NCBI GenBank assembly: GCA_905235685.1
Contig: CAJOMO010000007.1
Location: 28,807 to 92,806, forward strand
Direction of reading: 5' to 3'
DNA length: 64,000 nt
DNA from: an uncultured Selenomonadaceae bacterium
GTDB taxonomy: Bacteria; Bacillota; Negativicutes; Selenomonadales; Selenomonadaceae
Part shown: in pieces, positions 11,102-18,547 of the stretch
Numbering within the stretch: position 1 is the first letter of the stretch
Layout of the letters: every line of letters starts with the position of its first letter
Translations under genes and position numbers: made by a program
Notes under the pieces: model-generated
Database searches by the model: none
The model's input: only the letters and a program-made list of their open reading frames with translations
Told to the model about the DNA's origin: nothing

Positions 11102-11329
11102 TTATTCAGCGTTGGCGGCTTTATCGGCTTCGACAACGTCAACAACTTCATTGAGCGCGTCAACGAGCGCGTCAACGTCGATACCGTGAGCCGTCGCGCC
11201 CTGTTCGACAGTTTCAAATTGCGCCACGTGGCAACCGAAACAGCCCATTCCCGCGTACAAAAAAACTTCGATTGTCTCAGGATAGTTGCGAACCACTTCG
11301 GTGATATTCATGTCTTTGGTAATCTTCAT
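11102..11329 (-). CDS. DUF1858 domain protein
   Basis: A 75-residue protein starting MKITKDMNITEVVRNYP and carrying GMGCFGCHVAQFETVEQGA, the CxxC signature of DUF1858 proteins, which resemble the N-terminal domain of hybrid cluster-type proteins. The two cysteines may bind a metal or react in redox chemistry; the function is unknown. The start at 11329 is preceded by GGGAGGTC; a longer open frame upstream has no such site and would overlap the promoter. The acidic tail (VVDVVEADKAANAE) is typical. It is transcribed divergently from rsmH and followed by its own terminator. Confidence 0.85.
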   Translation of the reverse strand: MKITKDMNITEVVRNYPETIEVFLYAGMGCFGCHVAQFETVEQGATAHGIDVDALVDALNEVVDVVEADKAANAE

Positions 11330-11354
11330 AAAATGACCTCCCTTGAACTGAGAA

Positions 11355-11382
11355 ATTATATCACGAAATGGCACGGCGTCAA
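11355..11382 (-). promoter_or_regulatory. Promoter of the DUF1858 gene
   Basis: On the minus strand TTGACG (11377-11382), a 16-base spacer and TATAAT (11355-11360), about 26 bases before the start codon. Confidence 0.75.
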
Positions 11383-11405
11383 TGAATTTTCACTGAAAAA
11401 TTTTC

Positions 11406-11434
11406 TTGCAATGGTAGGATTTTTCTGGTATAAA
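11406..11434 (+). promoter_or_regulatory. rsmH promoter
   Basis: TTGCAA (11406-11411), a 17-base spacer ending in TGG, and TATAAA (11429-11434). The predicted transcription start near 11441 argues for the rsmH start codon at 11463 rather than 11448. Confidence 0.75.
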
Positions 11435-11462
11435 TCGAATTAAAAAATTGGCGGTGAGCGCG

Positions 11463-12392
11463 TTGGAATTTAAGCACAAAAGCGTGATGCTTGAGGAAGT
11501 TATTTCGGCGCTCGAAATTCGCCCCGACGGAATTTATCTTGACTGCACATTGGGCGGCGGCGGGCATTCTTTGAAAATCGGCGAGCGTTTAAATTCGGCA
11601 GGAAAAATTATCGGGCTTGACCAGGACGCTGAAGCGATTGATGCGGCGCGCGAAAAATTGAGCGGCTTGACTTGCAGCGTTGAAATTATTCACAGCAATT
11701 TTAGTGAACTCGATAAAATTTTGGGCGACCGGAAAATTGACGGCGCGCTTTTCGATTTGGGCGTTTCTTCACACCAAATTGACACTGCCGAACGCGGATT
11801 TTCCTATATGCACGACGCGGCGCTGGATATGCGAATGGACAGGCGCGAAAAATTCACCGCTCCGGACGTCATTAACGGTTACGCCGAGGCGGATTTGGTT
11901 AAGATTTTCAGTGAATTTGGCGAAGAGAAATTTTCAAAACGAATTGCGAAAAAAATTGTAGCCGCGCGGAAAATTGCGCCGATTAAAACCACCGGCGAAT
12001 TGGTTAAAATTATCGAAGGCGCTGTTCCGAAAATTCCCGACGGCGGGCATCCTGCAAAGCGCGTTTTTCAAGCCGTGCGAATTGAAGTCAATCACGAATT
12101 GGAAATTTTGAGCGACGCTTTAAAGGCGGCGGTGAATCATTTGAAAATTGGCGGGCGAATTGCGGTTATCACTTTTCACTCGCTCGAAGATAGGATTGTC
12201 AAGCAAACTTTTAAAAGTCTCGCGCAGGGTTGCATTTGTCCGAAAAATTTTCCGGTGTGCGTTTGCGGGCACAAGGCGGAAATTAAAATTTTGGGCAAAG
12301 CGAAAACTGCGGCGGACAGTGAGCTCAACGAAAATTCCCGCGCGAAGTCAGCCAAACTTCGTGTTGCGGAAAAAATTTCTAAGGAGGAGTAA
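11463..12392 (+). CDS. rsmH: 16S rRNA m4C1402 methyltransferase RsmH
   Basis: RsmH (MraW) methylates N4 of C1402 in 16S rRNA with S-adenosylmethionine. The protein reads EFKHKSVMLEEVISAL, LDCTLGGGGHSLKIGE (SAM site), DGALFDLGVSSHQID, ERGFSY, DMRMDR, and ITFHSLEDRIVKQTF near the end. A TTG start at 11463 fits best: GGCGGTGAG precedes it and the promoter leaves only about 7 leader bases before the alternative TTG at 11448. ftsL follows 1 base after the stop, the usual start of the dcw cell-division cluster. Confidence 0.95.
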   Translation: MEFKHKSVMLEEVISALEIRPDGIYLDCTLGGGGHSLKIGERLNSAGKIIGLDQDAEAIDAAREKLSGLTCSVEIIHSNFSELDKILGDRKIDGALFDLGVSSHQIDTAERGFSYMHDAALDMRMDRREKFTAPDVINGYAEADLVKIFSEFGEEKFSKRIAKKIVAARKIAPIKTTGELVKIIEGAVPKIPDGGHPAKRVFQAVRIEVNHELEILSDALKAAVNHLKIGGRIAVITFHSLEDRIVKQTFKSLAQGCICPKNFPVCVCGHKAEIKILGKAKTAADSELNENSRAKSAKLRVAEKISKEE

Positions 12393-12393
12393 T

Positions 12394-12789
12394 ATGTCTT
12401 CACGGCGTACACCCAAAGCCGAAAATCCAATCAATCAGTCGAATGTTCCGGTGAATTTTGGCGGCGAAGAAAAAATTTTAGACAACGGCGCGAAACTTCA
12501 GCTGATAAAATGCAAGCCGCGGCTGAATCATTTGCTCCGGTCGCGTTGCCGCGTTGCCTTCATTGTGATTTCGATTCTGGCGATGTTGGTTGTCGTTCGC
12601 AATGGAATTAGTGCGAGCCGCGGTTATGCTTTGGTGGCGACACAAAATCAAACGGCACAAATCGAACAAGAAAACGAACTCTTGAAAATTGAAATTGCCA
12701 AATTAAAATCTCCAATCCGGATTAAACAAATCGCGCAGGAAGAATTGGGAATGGACGTACCCAACAAAATGTACTTCTCTCACGAATAA
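12394..12789 (+). CDS. ftsL: Cell division protein FtsL
   Basis: A 131-residue bitopic membrane protein. A basic cytoplasmic N-terminus (about 50 residues) precedes a hydrophobic segment (VAFIVISILAMLVVV) and a leucine-zipper-like periplasmic coiled coil (QIEQENELLKIEIAKLKSP), ending in the family-typical region IAQEELGMDVPNKM. FtsL links FtsB and FtsQ and helps activate septal peptidoglycan synthesis. AAGGAGG lies 6-8 bases upstream of the ATG. In most Firmicutes pbpB, mur genes and mraY follow; here a terminator follows at once, so the dcw cluster is cut short. Confidence 0.88.
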   Translation: MSSRRTPKAENPINQSNVPVNFGGEEKILDNGAKLQLIKCKPRLNHLLRSRCRVAFIVISILAMLVVVRNGISASRGYALVATQNQTAQIEQENELLKIEIAKLKSPIRIKQIAQEELGMDVPNKMYFSHE

Positions 12790-12795
12790 CAAAAA

Positions 12796-12833
12796 GGGCT
12801 GTACCGAAAAACCGGCACAGTCCCAATTTTTTT
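12796..12833. terminator. Terminator between ftsL and the TAXI gene
   Basis: GGGCTGTACCG pairs with CGGCACAGTCCC (one bulge, one mismatch) and is followed by ATTTTTTTG on plus; AAAAA on the other side gives a T run for the minus strand. It separates two convergent genes and probably works both ways. Confidence 0.75.
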
Positions 12834-12864
12834 GTTGCTGTTGCGAAAAATCAATTATTGCTCT

Positions 12865-13812
12865 TTAAGAAATTTTTCCGCGCCGGATCAAAAAGCCCAT
12901 ACCGGCAAGTCCGGTTTTCTTTTGAATATTTTTCGCGGCGGAATGAGCAATTGCGAGATTGTCAACGTTTGTAAAAATCGCCTTAGTAATATCGTAGCCG
13001 TTTTTGTCGCTCATTTTGTCGGTGGTTACGAGAATAGCCATAACGTTAACCGTGGGAATTTCGCCGTTGAAACCTTGATAAGTTCCGCCAGGAACAACTG
13101 CGCGAGTGTAGAATGGATAATCGATCGTCAGCGCGGTAATTTTGTCTTCGTCCAGAGGAATTAAGCGGATATTTCTCTGCGAAGCCACGTCTTGAATTGA
13201 GGCGGTCGGATAACCGGCGGTAACACAAGCCACGTCCACGTTGCCGTCTTTGAGGGCGTTCGCGCCTTCAGCAAATGACAAAAATTGCTCTTCAATGTCA
13301 TCATAAGTCATACCGTAGGCTTTGAGAATCTGACGAACATTAGCCTCGACGCCGGAACCTGCCGCGCCAACCGCAACCCGCTTGCCGCGCAGATCGTTAA
13401 TCGACGTGATACCGGAATCAGCCAGTGTCACGAATTGGCAAGTTTCCGGATACAGTGAAGCTATGCCGCGCAGATTTTCGATTTTCTTATCAAAAATTTC
13501 AGTGCCGTTGACAGCGTAATAGGCAATGTCATTTTGCACAATTGCCATTTCGACTTGACCGTCGGCAAGCATATTGATATTCGCCACGGACGCGCCGGTG
13601 CTCTGCGCACTGGCATTTACGCCATAAACATTCTTGTTGATAACTTCAGCCATAGCGCCACCAATCGGATAATACACGCCCGCTGTGCCGCCGGTTGCAA
13701 TGTTAACAAAATTTTCCTGCCCCGAGTTTTCTCCGCAGCCCGCCACGCCAAAAGCAAACGCCACTGCCAAACCCGCTGTTAACGCCCGCTTCAAAAATTT
13801 TGGTAGCCTCAT
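12865..13812 (-). CDS. TAXI-type TRAP transporter solute-binding lipoprotein, 3' end frameshifted
   Basis: The protein begins MRLPKFLKRALTAG and has a lipobox (FGVAGCG), then NIATGGTAGVYYPIGGAMAEVIN and STGASVANINMLADGQVEMAIVQ, typical of TAXI family periplasmic receptors that feed TRAP transporters for organic acids. The start at 13812 follows GGAGGGG. No TRAP membrane subunit lies nearby. The C-terminus ends GMGFLIRRGKIS, but a neighbouring frame directly there encodes AEKFLKEQ followed by TAA at 12855-12857, matching the normal family ending (PGAEKFLKEQ). A small indel seems to have replaced the last ten or so residues. Confidence 0.88.
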   Translation of the reverse strand: MRLPKFLKRALTAGLAVAFAFGVAGCGENSGQENFVNIATGGTAGVYYPIGGAMAEVINKNVYGVNASAQSTGASVANINMLADGQVEMAIVQNDIAYYAVNGTEIFDKKIENLRGIASLYPETCQFVTLADSGITSINDLRGKRVAVGAAGSGVEANVRQILKAYGMTYDDIEEQFLSFAEGANALKDGNVDVACVTAGYPTASIQDVASQRNIRLIPLDEDKITALTIDYPFYTRAVVPGGTYQGFNGEIPTVNVMAILVTTDKMSDKNGYDITKAIFTNVDNLAIAHSAAKNIQKKTGLAGMGFLIRRGKIS

Positions 13813-13851
13813 CTTCAACACCCCTCCAAAAATTTTTAAAAAACCTAGCGA

Positions 13852-13878
13852 ATTATACCATACTTTTCGACTTTGCAA
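13852..13878 (-). promoter_or_regulatory. TAXI gene promoter
   Basis: On the minus strand TTGCAA (13873-13878), about 15 bases, then TATAAT (13852-13857) preceded by TATGG. If TGTTGC (13875-13880) is taken as the -35, the spacing is 17. Confidence 0.65.
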
Positions 13879-13880
13879 CA

Positions 13881-13895
13881 ATATTACTGAAAATT
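13881..13895. promoter_or_regulatory. Weak CodY-box-like site
   Basis: ATATTACTGAAAATT matches 12 of 15 positions of the CodY consensus. It lies immediately upstream of the TAXI promoter and 22 bases before the -35 of the opposite small gene. Confidence 0.3.
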
Positions 13896-13916
13896 TTATG
13901 AACCAATTTTTTATGG

Positions 13917-13945
13917 TTGCCTTGAAGATTTTCCTGTGTTAGAAT
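13917..13945 (+). promoter_or_regulatory. Promoter of the 65-residue protein gene
   Basis: TTGCCT (13917-13922), a 17-base spacer and TAGAAT (13940-13945), 33 bases before the start codon. Confidence 0.6.
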
Positions 13946-13978
13946 ATTTTTATCAAATTTTTGGCTGGAGGAATTTTT

Positions 13979-14176
13979 ATGGAGGTTAAAATTTTTACCG
14001 TTGAATTAACCGGAATGGTCGGGCAAAATCTTCGCAAGGTTGAAGGCGAAATTAATTTATTTTTATCGACGCGCGACTGCATTTCGCTCACTCAATCCAT
14101 TTTGCAAGAGCCGACTGCCGGCAGACCGCGAATCATTATAACCGTTGTTGCGGCGAAAAAACCTAACGCCGAATAA
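13979..14176 (+). CDS. Small conserved-looking protein, unknown function
   Basis: A 65-residue protein: MEVKIFTVELTGMVGQNL, then KVEGEINLFLSTRDCISLTQ and a basic end (VVAAKKPNAE). TGGAGGA lies upstream of the ATG, and a promoter and terminator bracket it, so it is a real single-gene unit. The beta-strand start and the EINLFL segment recall small sporulation-type proteins of the Cse60 kind, but the match is weak and I would not name it. No membrane segment or known motif. Confidence 0.7.
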   Translation: MEVKIFTVELTGMVGQNLRKVEGEINLFLSTRDCISLTQSILQEPTAGRPRIIITVVAAKKPNAE

Positions 14177-14199
14177 AAAAATTTTTCGCGCAGGACTTG

Positions 14200-14232
14200 A
14201 GACCGTTGCAAAAAATTTGCCGGTCTTTTTTT
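14200..14232 (+). terminator. Terminator after the 65-residue protein gene
   Basis: GACCG and CGGTC form the stem base, with inner pairing of TTGCAAA-type bases around an A-rich loop, followed by TTTTTTT. Confidence 0.7.
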
Positions 14233-14259
14233 GTTGGCGAATACGCAAATTGCAAAATA

Positions 14260-14274
14260 AAAATTCTGAAAATA
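14260..14274. promoter_or_regulatory. CodY-box-like site upstream of codY
   Basis: AAAATTCTGAAAATA matches 12 of 15 positions of the CodY consensus. It lies in the codY upstream region before the likely promoter (TTCACT, 16 bases, TACTAT), suggesting autoregulation. Confidence 0.4.
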
Positions 14275-14350
14275 CTTTCACTTCATAAAAACTTGTGGTA
14301 CTATAACTTTACCACTTAACCACGAGAATTTATTGAAAGGAAGTCTTTAA

Positions 14351-15187
14351 ATGGCGACATTGTTAGAAAAGACGCGAAAAATTAACAAGTTGCTCCAAAG
14401 GTCAGAAACTGTTGAGTACGACGGAATATCAAAAGTTCTCAGCAATATTCTTGACGCAAACGTTTACATTATGGACAAGAAGGGCGATATCTGCGGTTAT
14501 GCGTTCGTTGATAATTTTGAATGCGAATTAATGATTGACAAAGTTATTCGCAAGGGCAAATTTCCTAAGCAGTACGTGCGCTGGCTGAATCAAATGGAAG
14601 CGACGCAGGCGAATATGCGGACGAAAAGCGGTATGTGTGCTTACGAGGAAAATCGCCCCTGCAATTTCGACGGCAAAAATACTACGATTGTTCCGATTTA
14701 CGGCGTCGGTCACAGAATCGGCACGCTGATAATTGCGCGCTATGACGACGATTTTACCGATGACGATTTACTTTTGGCGGAATACGGCGCGACTGTCGTT
14801 GGTATGGAAATGCTCCGCGACCACACTGAAAAAGTTGAGATTGAGGCGCGGAAAAAGGCTAACGTGCAAATTGCGCTGGCTACTTTGAGTTATTCTGAAA
14901 CAGAGGCAGCGATTAATATTTTGGGCGAATTGGACGGCAGCGAAGGGCTTTTAGTTGCGTCAAAAATCGCCGACAGAGTTGGAATTACGCGCTCGGTTAT
15001 CGTCAACGCGCTCAGAAAATTTGAATCCGCCGGTGTCATAGAATCCAAATCCCTCGGTATGAAGGGAACGGTACATAAAAATTCTCAACGAATATTTGAT
15101 GGAGGAAGTGCAAAAACTTCGCCGTTAAAAAAATTTTTCTTGTATTCGTCGAAAACATATGGTACAATGACGTTGGAAAAATCTTAA
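14351..15187 (+). CDS. codY: Global transcriptional regulator CodY, C-terminus frameshifted
   Basis: CodY senses branched-chain amino acids (GAF domain) and GTP and represses or activates nutrient-limitation genes. The N-terminal GAF region (MATLLEKTRKINKLLQRS to about residue 155) and the winged helix (SKIADRVGITRSVIVNALRK, then ESAGVIESKSLGMKGT) are clear. After GMKGT the frame changes: removing one G at 15070-15071 restores YIKILNEYLMEEVQKLRR and a TAA at 15126-15128, the normal family ending. As written, the protein instead runs 40 foreign residues into the flagellin promoter. The frame reads on to 15187. This is either a sequencing indel or a recent mutation that removes the last helix. 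Confidence 0.92.
   Translation: MATLLEKTRKINKLLQRSETVEYDGISKVLSNILDANVYIMDKKGDICGYAFVDNFECELMIDKVIRKGKFPKQYVRWLNQMEATQANMRTKSGMCAYEENRPCNFDGKNTTIVPIYGVGHRIGTLIIARYDDDFTDDDLLLAEYGATVVGMEMLRDHTEKVEIEARKKANVQIALATLSYSETEAAINILGELDGSEGLLVASKIADRVGITRSVIVNALRKFESAGVIESKSLGMKGTVHKNSQRIFDGGSAKTSPLKKFFLYSSKTYGTMTLEKS
15140..15168 (+). promoter_or_regulatory. Flagellin gene promoter
   Basis: TTGTAT (15140-15145), a 17-base spacer ending in ATATGG, and TACAAT (15163-15168). It resembles a housekeeping sigma-A promoter with extended -10, not a sigma-D flagellar promoter. It lies inside the frameshifted tail of codY. Confidence 0.7.
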
Positions 15188-15234
15188 CGGATTGGTCTTT
15201 CCTTCACGGAAGAATTTAAAGGACGGTGATTATC

Positions 15235-16113
15235 ATGGCAATGACAATGGGCGGCGTGAATCCTACGCTTAGTAATTTAAATCGGATTAATAGCTCTCTG
15301 CAGCAAACTACTCAGCGAATTGCAACCGGTTCAAATTACAACAGCGCGTCGCAGGGTAGCTCGGCTTATGCAATTCTCCAGCGCATGAACAGCCATATCG
15401 GCGCGATCGGGCAGTCTGTGCAAAATACTCAAAACGCCAGCGCTATGCTCAAAATTGCAGCGGGCGCAACCGGAAATACTGTCAGCGCGCTCACTGAAAT
15501 TCGCAAAAATCTTGTCAACGCGGCTAACGGTACAAATACCGACTCCGACCGTGCAACTCTTCAGCAAAACATCAATCAGATAATCAGCCAAATTGACGAA
15601 AACGCCCGCGCGAATTACAACGGCATAAATCTTTTGGACGGCTCGCGCAGTGGTATCATGGTTGCGGGTATCAGCGGCTATGAAAATGTCGAAGTCGGCG
15701 ATATGCGTTCGCAGGCGCTCGGATTGACTGATAATCAAGGCAACGTCACAATCAGCACGGCGAATGACGAATCAATTCAATCTGCTCTGCAAACCGTTGA
15801 TACTGCTTTGAATGCTGTTGGCGGAGTCAATGATTCGCTGAATGCGGCTATGGACGAAGGCACATTTTCACTGGACGAGGCGCTTGACGAGGCTACAACG
15901 CAAGGCGCGCAGCTCCAACGCTTGGAGTATCAAGCGGACAACTACACCACTATGGAAGAAAACGAACAAGCGGCGGCGTCCAATATCGGCGATACTGACA
16001 TGGCGCGCGCGGCTATCAATCTGAACAATCAAGAACTGCAACGGCAAATCGCTGTGGCTATTTCGCGTATGTTCAATCACAATCAAGCCAGCGTTTTAAA
16101 TCTGCTGCAATAA
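15235..16113 (+). CDS. Flagellin
   Basis: A 292-residue flagellin. The N-terminal D0/D1 region reads NPTLSNLNRINSSLQQTTQR, IATGSNYNSASQGSSAYAI and continues through NARANYNGINLLDGS; the C-terminal D1/D0 region ends RMFNHNQASVLNLLQ. The variable central domain is nearly absent, giving a minimal filament subunit. The ATG at 15235 has GGACGGTG upstream; an earlier in-frame codon at 15226 lacks a site. No other flagellar gene lies in the window. The tRNA-Gly gene begins only 5 bases after the stop, so both may share a transcript. Confidence 0.92.
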   Translation: MAMTMGGVNPTLSNLNRINSSLQQTTQRIATGSNYNSASQGSSAYAILQRMNSHIGAIGQSVQNTQNASAMLKIAAGATGNTVSALTEIRKNLVNAANGTNTDSDRATLQQNINQIISQIDENARANYNGINLLDGSRSGIMVAGISGYENVEVGDMRSQALGLTDNQGNVTISTANDESIQSALQTVDTALNAVGGVNDSLNAAMDEGTFSLDEALDEATTQGAQLQRLEYQADNYTTMEENEQAAASNIGDTDMARAAINLNNQELQRQIAVAISRMFNHNQASVLNLLQ

Positions 16114-16118
16114 ACCAG

Positions 16119-16192
16119 GCGGGCATAGTTCATCGGTAGAATGAGAGCTTCCCAAGCTTTAGAGGTGGGTTCGATTCCCATTGCCCGCTCCA
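16119..16192 (+). tRNA. tRNA-Gly (CCC)
   Basis: The acceptor arm GCGGGCA pairs with TGCCCGC. The anticodon loop is TTCCCAA with CCC at 16151-16153, the T arm contains GGTTCGATTCC, and the 3' CCA is encoded. It begins 5 bases after the flagellin stop. Confidence 0.95.
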
Positions 16193-16273
16193 ACTTTGAA
16201 ATTTCCGAAGGCGTCGGTAGCGGCGTCTTTTTTGGTGAAAGGTGGTTTTTATGATAGACAAATTTCAAATGGA

Positions 16274-16471
16274 ATGCCCATTTCAGCGGACTTTGCAGAG
16301 GCACTTCAACAGTACATAGAACTTGCAAAATCACAAGGCAGCCAGTGTACCGAAGAAGAAATTGTTGCTGCTTTTGAAGTTATGCTAATGAACGCGGTGG
16401 GCATTCAGCCGACGGAAATTGCTATAGAAAAAAGTAAACGGGTTCTTAACGAAGTGGAGTCAAAAAATTAG
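16274..16471 (+). CDS. Small protein of unknown function, possibly frameshifted at its start
   Basis: A 65-residue acidic, helical protein: MPISADFAEALQQYIELAKS, then EEEIVAAFEVMLMNAVG and a basic end. I do not recognise it. The only good ribosome binding site (AAAGGTGG) precedes an ATG at 16251 in a different frame, which reads MIDKFQM and would join MPISADF if one base were added near 16272. So the real protein may be 73 residues with an indel in this sequence, or translation starts at 16274 without a good site. The frame also extends upstream into the tRNA, which is not coding. Confidence 0.6.
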   Translation: MPISADFAEALQQYIELAKSQGSQCTEEEIVAAFEVMLMNAVGIQPTEIAIEKSKRVLNEVESKN

Positions 16472-16489
16472 CCGCGCGCAAAAAAAAGC

Positions 16490-16518
16490 TTGCATTATTC
16501 GGCGGCGTGTGTTAAACT
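16490..16518 (+). promoter_or_regulatory. Promoter of the tRNA-Asp/tRNA-Cys pair
   Basis: TTGCAT (16490-16495), a 17-base spacer and TAAACT (16513-16518), 22 bases before tRNA-Asp. Confidence 0.6.
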
Positions 16519-16540
16519 TCCATTCGTGGCGAAAACTAAT

Positions 16541-16617
16541 GGCCCGGTAGTTTAGTTGGTTAGAATGCCGCCCTGTCACGGCGGAGGTCGTCAGTTCAAG
16601 TCTGATCCGGGTCGCCA
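16541..16617 (+). tRNA. tRNA-Asp (GTC)
   Basis: The acceptor strand GGCCCGG pairs with CCGGGTC. The anticodon GTC is at 16575-16577 in the loop of a CCGCC/GGCGG stem, the T arm contains AGTTCAAGTCT, and the CCA end is encoded. Confidence 0.95.
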
Positions 16618-16626
16618 TAATCAATA

Positions 16627-16697
16627 GGCGACATAGCCAAGTGGTAAGGCCGAGGTCTGCAAAATCTCTATCCCCAGTCCGATTCTGGGTGTCGCCT
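16627..16697 (+). tRNA. tRNA-Cys (GCA)
   Basis: The acceptor strand GGCGACA pairs with TGTCGCC. The anticodon GCA is at 16659-16661 in the loop CTGCAAA. The sequence after the discriminator base is CTA, so the 3' CCA must be added by the nucleotidyltransferase. It follows tRNA-Asp after 9 bases. Confidence 0.93.
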
Positions 16698-16712
16698 CTA
16701 ATCTTGTAAATT

Positions 16713-16743
16713 TCGGCACTGCTTGATGAGGTAGTGCTTTTAT
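16713..16743 (+). terminator. Possible weak terminator before ffh
   Basis: GGCACT pairs with AGTGCT across a 13-base loop, followed by TTTATT. The stem is short; it may end the tRNA transcript or attenuate ffh. Confidence 0.4.
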
Positions 16744-16784
16744 TAATGTTAAGGGAAATTTTTATTGAGAAAGGCGGCGATACC

Positions 16785-18221
16785 GTGTTTGAAGATCTGT
16801 CACAGAATATCCAGGAAGCCTTTCGTAAATTGCGCGGGCACGGCAAATTAACCGATAAGGACGTCGACAAAGCTTTAAAAGAAGTGCGAATGGCGCTCCT
16901 TTCGGCGGACGTGAATTATAAAATCGTGCGGCAATTCGAGAAAAGCGTCAAAGCGCGCGCCGTCGATACCGAAATTCTCAGCAAGCTGACACCCGCCCAA
17001 TCAGTAATAAAAATCGTTGACGAAGAATTAACCGCGCTTATGGGCGGCAAGGCGGCGAAAATTAACATTTCTTCGCACCCGCCGACGATAATTTTAATGG
17101 TGGGCTTGCAGGGCTCGGGCAAAACGACTTCGGCGGGAAAATTGGCGCTGGCACTGCGCAAACAGGGCAAACGTCCGGCGCTGGTTGCGGCTGATATTTA
17201 CAGACCGGCGGCGATTAAACAGCTTCAGGTTGTTGGTGAACAAGTCGAAGTTCCGGTTTTCACTGAAGATATTCAAGACGCCGTGCAAATTGCAAAGGAT
17301 TCGCTGACTTATGCAAATTCGCACGCCAAAGATGTTCTGATAATTGACACCGCGGGGCGCTTGCAAATCGACGACAGATTAATGCAGGAACTCAAGGATA
17401 TCAAAGCCGCTGTCAATCCGCACGAGATTTTATTGGTTGTGGACGCGATGATTGGTCAAGAGGCTGTCAACGTGGCTGAAACTTTTCACAATGCGCTCGG
17501 CGTTGACGGCGTTGTTTTGACGAAACTTGACGGCGATGCACGCGGCGGCGCGGCGTTGTCGATTAAAGCGGCTACCGGCTGCCCGATTAAATTTGTGGGT
17601 ATGGGCGAAAAATTAGAGCCGCTCGAAGTTTTTCACCCCGACAGAATGGCGTCGCGAATTTTGGGAATGGGCGATGTACTTTCGCTCATTGAAAAGGCGC
17701 AATCCACCATTGACGCCAAAACCGCCGAGAAGATGGTTAAGAAAATCAAATCCGACGAATTTACGCTTGCGGATTTTCTTGAACAGCTTCAGCAGGTTAA
17801 AAAGCTTGGCTCGCTGAATGATTTGCTCGGTATGATACCCGGGCTTGGCGGACTTAAGAAAAAACTTGTCGGCGTCGATTTGGATTTGGACGGCAAGGAA
17901 GTTAAGCATATGGAAGCGATAATTCTTTCAATGACGCCCAAAGAGCGGCTTGACGTTAGCATTATCGACGCGAAACGGCGCAAGCGAATTGCTCTGGGCA
18001 GCGGCACGAAAGTTTCTGACGTGAATAAACTTTTAAAACAATTTGACGAAATGCGCAAGATGATGCGCCAAATGAGCGTCAAGGCTAATTCCGCAACTTC
18101 CAAAAAAACTAAAGGCAAAAAAGGAAAAGCTAAGAAAGGCTCTGCGCCCAAACCGAAACTTCCAAATCTCGGCGGGCTTTTGAGCGGGCTTGGTAATAAA
18201 TTTCCTTTCATAAATAAATGA
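16785..18221 (+). CDS. ffh: Signal recognition particle GTPase Ffh
   Basis: Ffh binds signal peptides of membrane proteins and 4.5S RNA and delivers ribosomes to FtsY. The 478-residue protein (GTG start, VFEDLSQNIQEAFRKLRG) has the N and G domains with GLQGSGKTTSAGKLA, DTAGRLQ and TKLDGDARGG, then a methionine-rich M domain (MIPGLGG, MRKMMRQMS) and a basic tail. The GTG at 16785 has AAAGGCGG upstream; the longer frame starting at 16734 overlaps the hairpin. The ylxM gene that usually precedes ffh is absent; tRNA genes stand in its place. Confidence 0.96.
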   Translation: MFEDLSQNIQEAFRKLRGHGKLTDKDVDKALKEVRMALLSADVNYKIVRQFEKSVKARAVDTEILSKLTPAQSVIKIVDEELTALMGGKAAKINISSHPPTIILMVGLQGSGKTTSAGKLALALRKQGKRPALVAADIYRPAAIKQLQVVGEQVEVPVFTEDIQDAVQIAKDSLTYANSHAKDVLIIDTAGRLQIDDRLMQELKDIKAAVNPHEILLVVDAMIGQEAVNVAETFHNALGVDGVVLTKLDGDARGGAALSIKAATGCPIKFVGMGEKLEPLEVFHPDRMASRILGMGDVLSLIEKAQSTIDAKTAEKMVKKIKSDEFTLADFLEQLQQVKKLGSLNDLLGMIPGLGGLKKKLVGVDLDLDGKEVKHMEAIILSMTPKERLDVSIIDAKRRKRIALGSGTKVSDVNKLLKQFDEMRKMMRQMSVKANSATSKKTKGKKGKAKKGSAPKPKLPNLGGLLSGLGNKFPFINK

Positions 18222-18245
18222 TAATTGGCGAAAGGTGGTGAAATT

Positions 18246-18518
18246 GTGGTAAAGATTAGACTTAATCGCATGGGCGCGAAAAGGCAGCCGTTTTATCGCA
18301 TAGTCGTGGCGGATAGCCATTGCCCGCGCGATGGACGTTTTATCGAAATCGTCGGCAACTACGACCCGACCAAAAATCCGGCAATCGTCAATATCGACGA
18401 GGATAAAATTATCAGCTGGATTAAAAACGGCGCGCAGCCGACAGATACAGTTCGCTCGCTGTTGAGCAAAAAAGGCGTTATGAAAAAAATTCATTTGGAG
18501 AGAAAAAGCAAGGCGTAG
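18246..18518 (+). CDS. rpsP: 30S ribosomal protein bS16
   Basis: A 90-residue ribosomal protein: [20 protein letters not shown], then [19 protein letters not shown]. The GTG start at 18246 follows AGGTGG at 18234-18239. It lies 24 bases after ffh and 29 bases before khpA, the standard Firmicute order ffh-rpsP-khpA. Confidence 0.97.
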   Translation: MVKIRLNRMGAKRQPFYRIVVADSHCPRDGRFIEIVGNYDPTKNPAIVNIDEDKIISWIKNGAQPTDTVRSLLSKKGVMKKIHLERKSKA

Positions 18519-18547
18519 ACTTTGCATAAGTAATCGAGGTAGCAATT

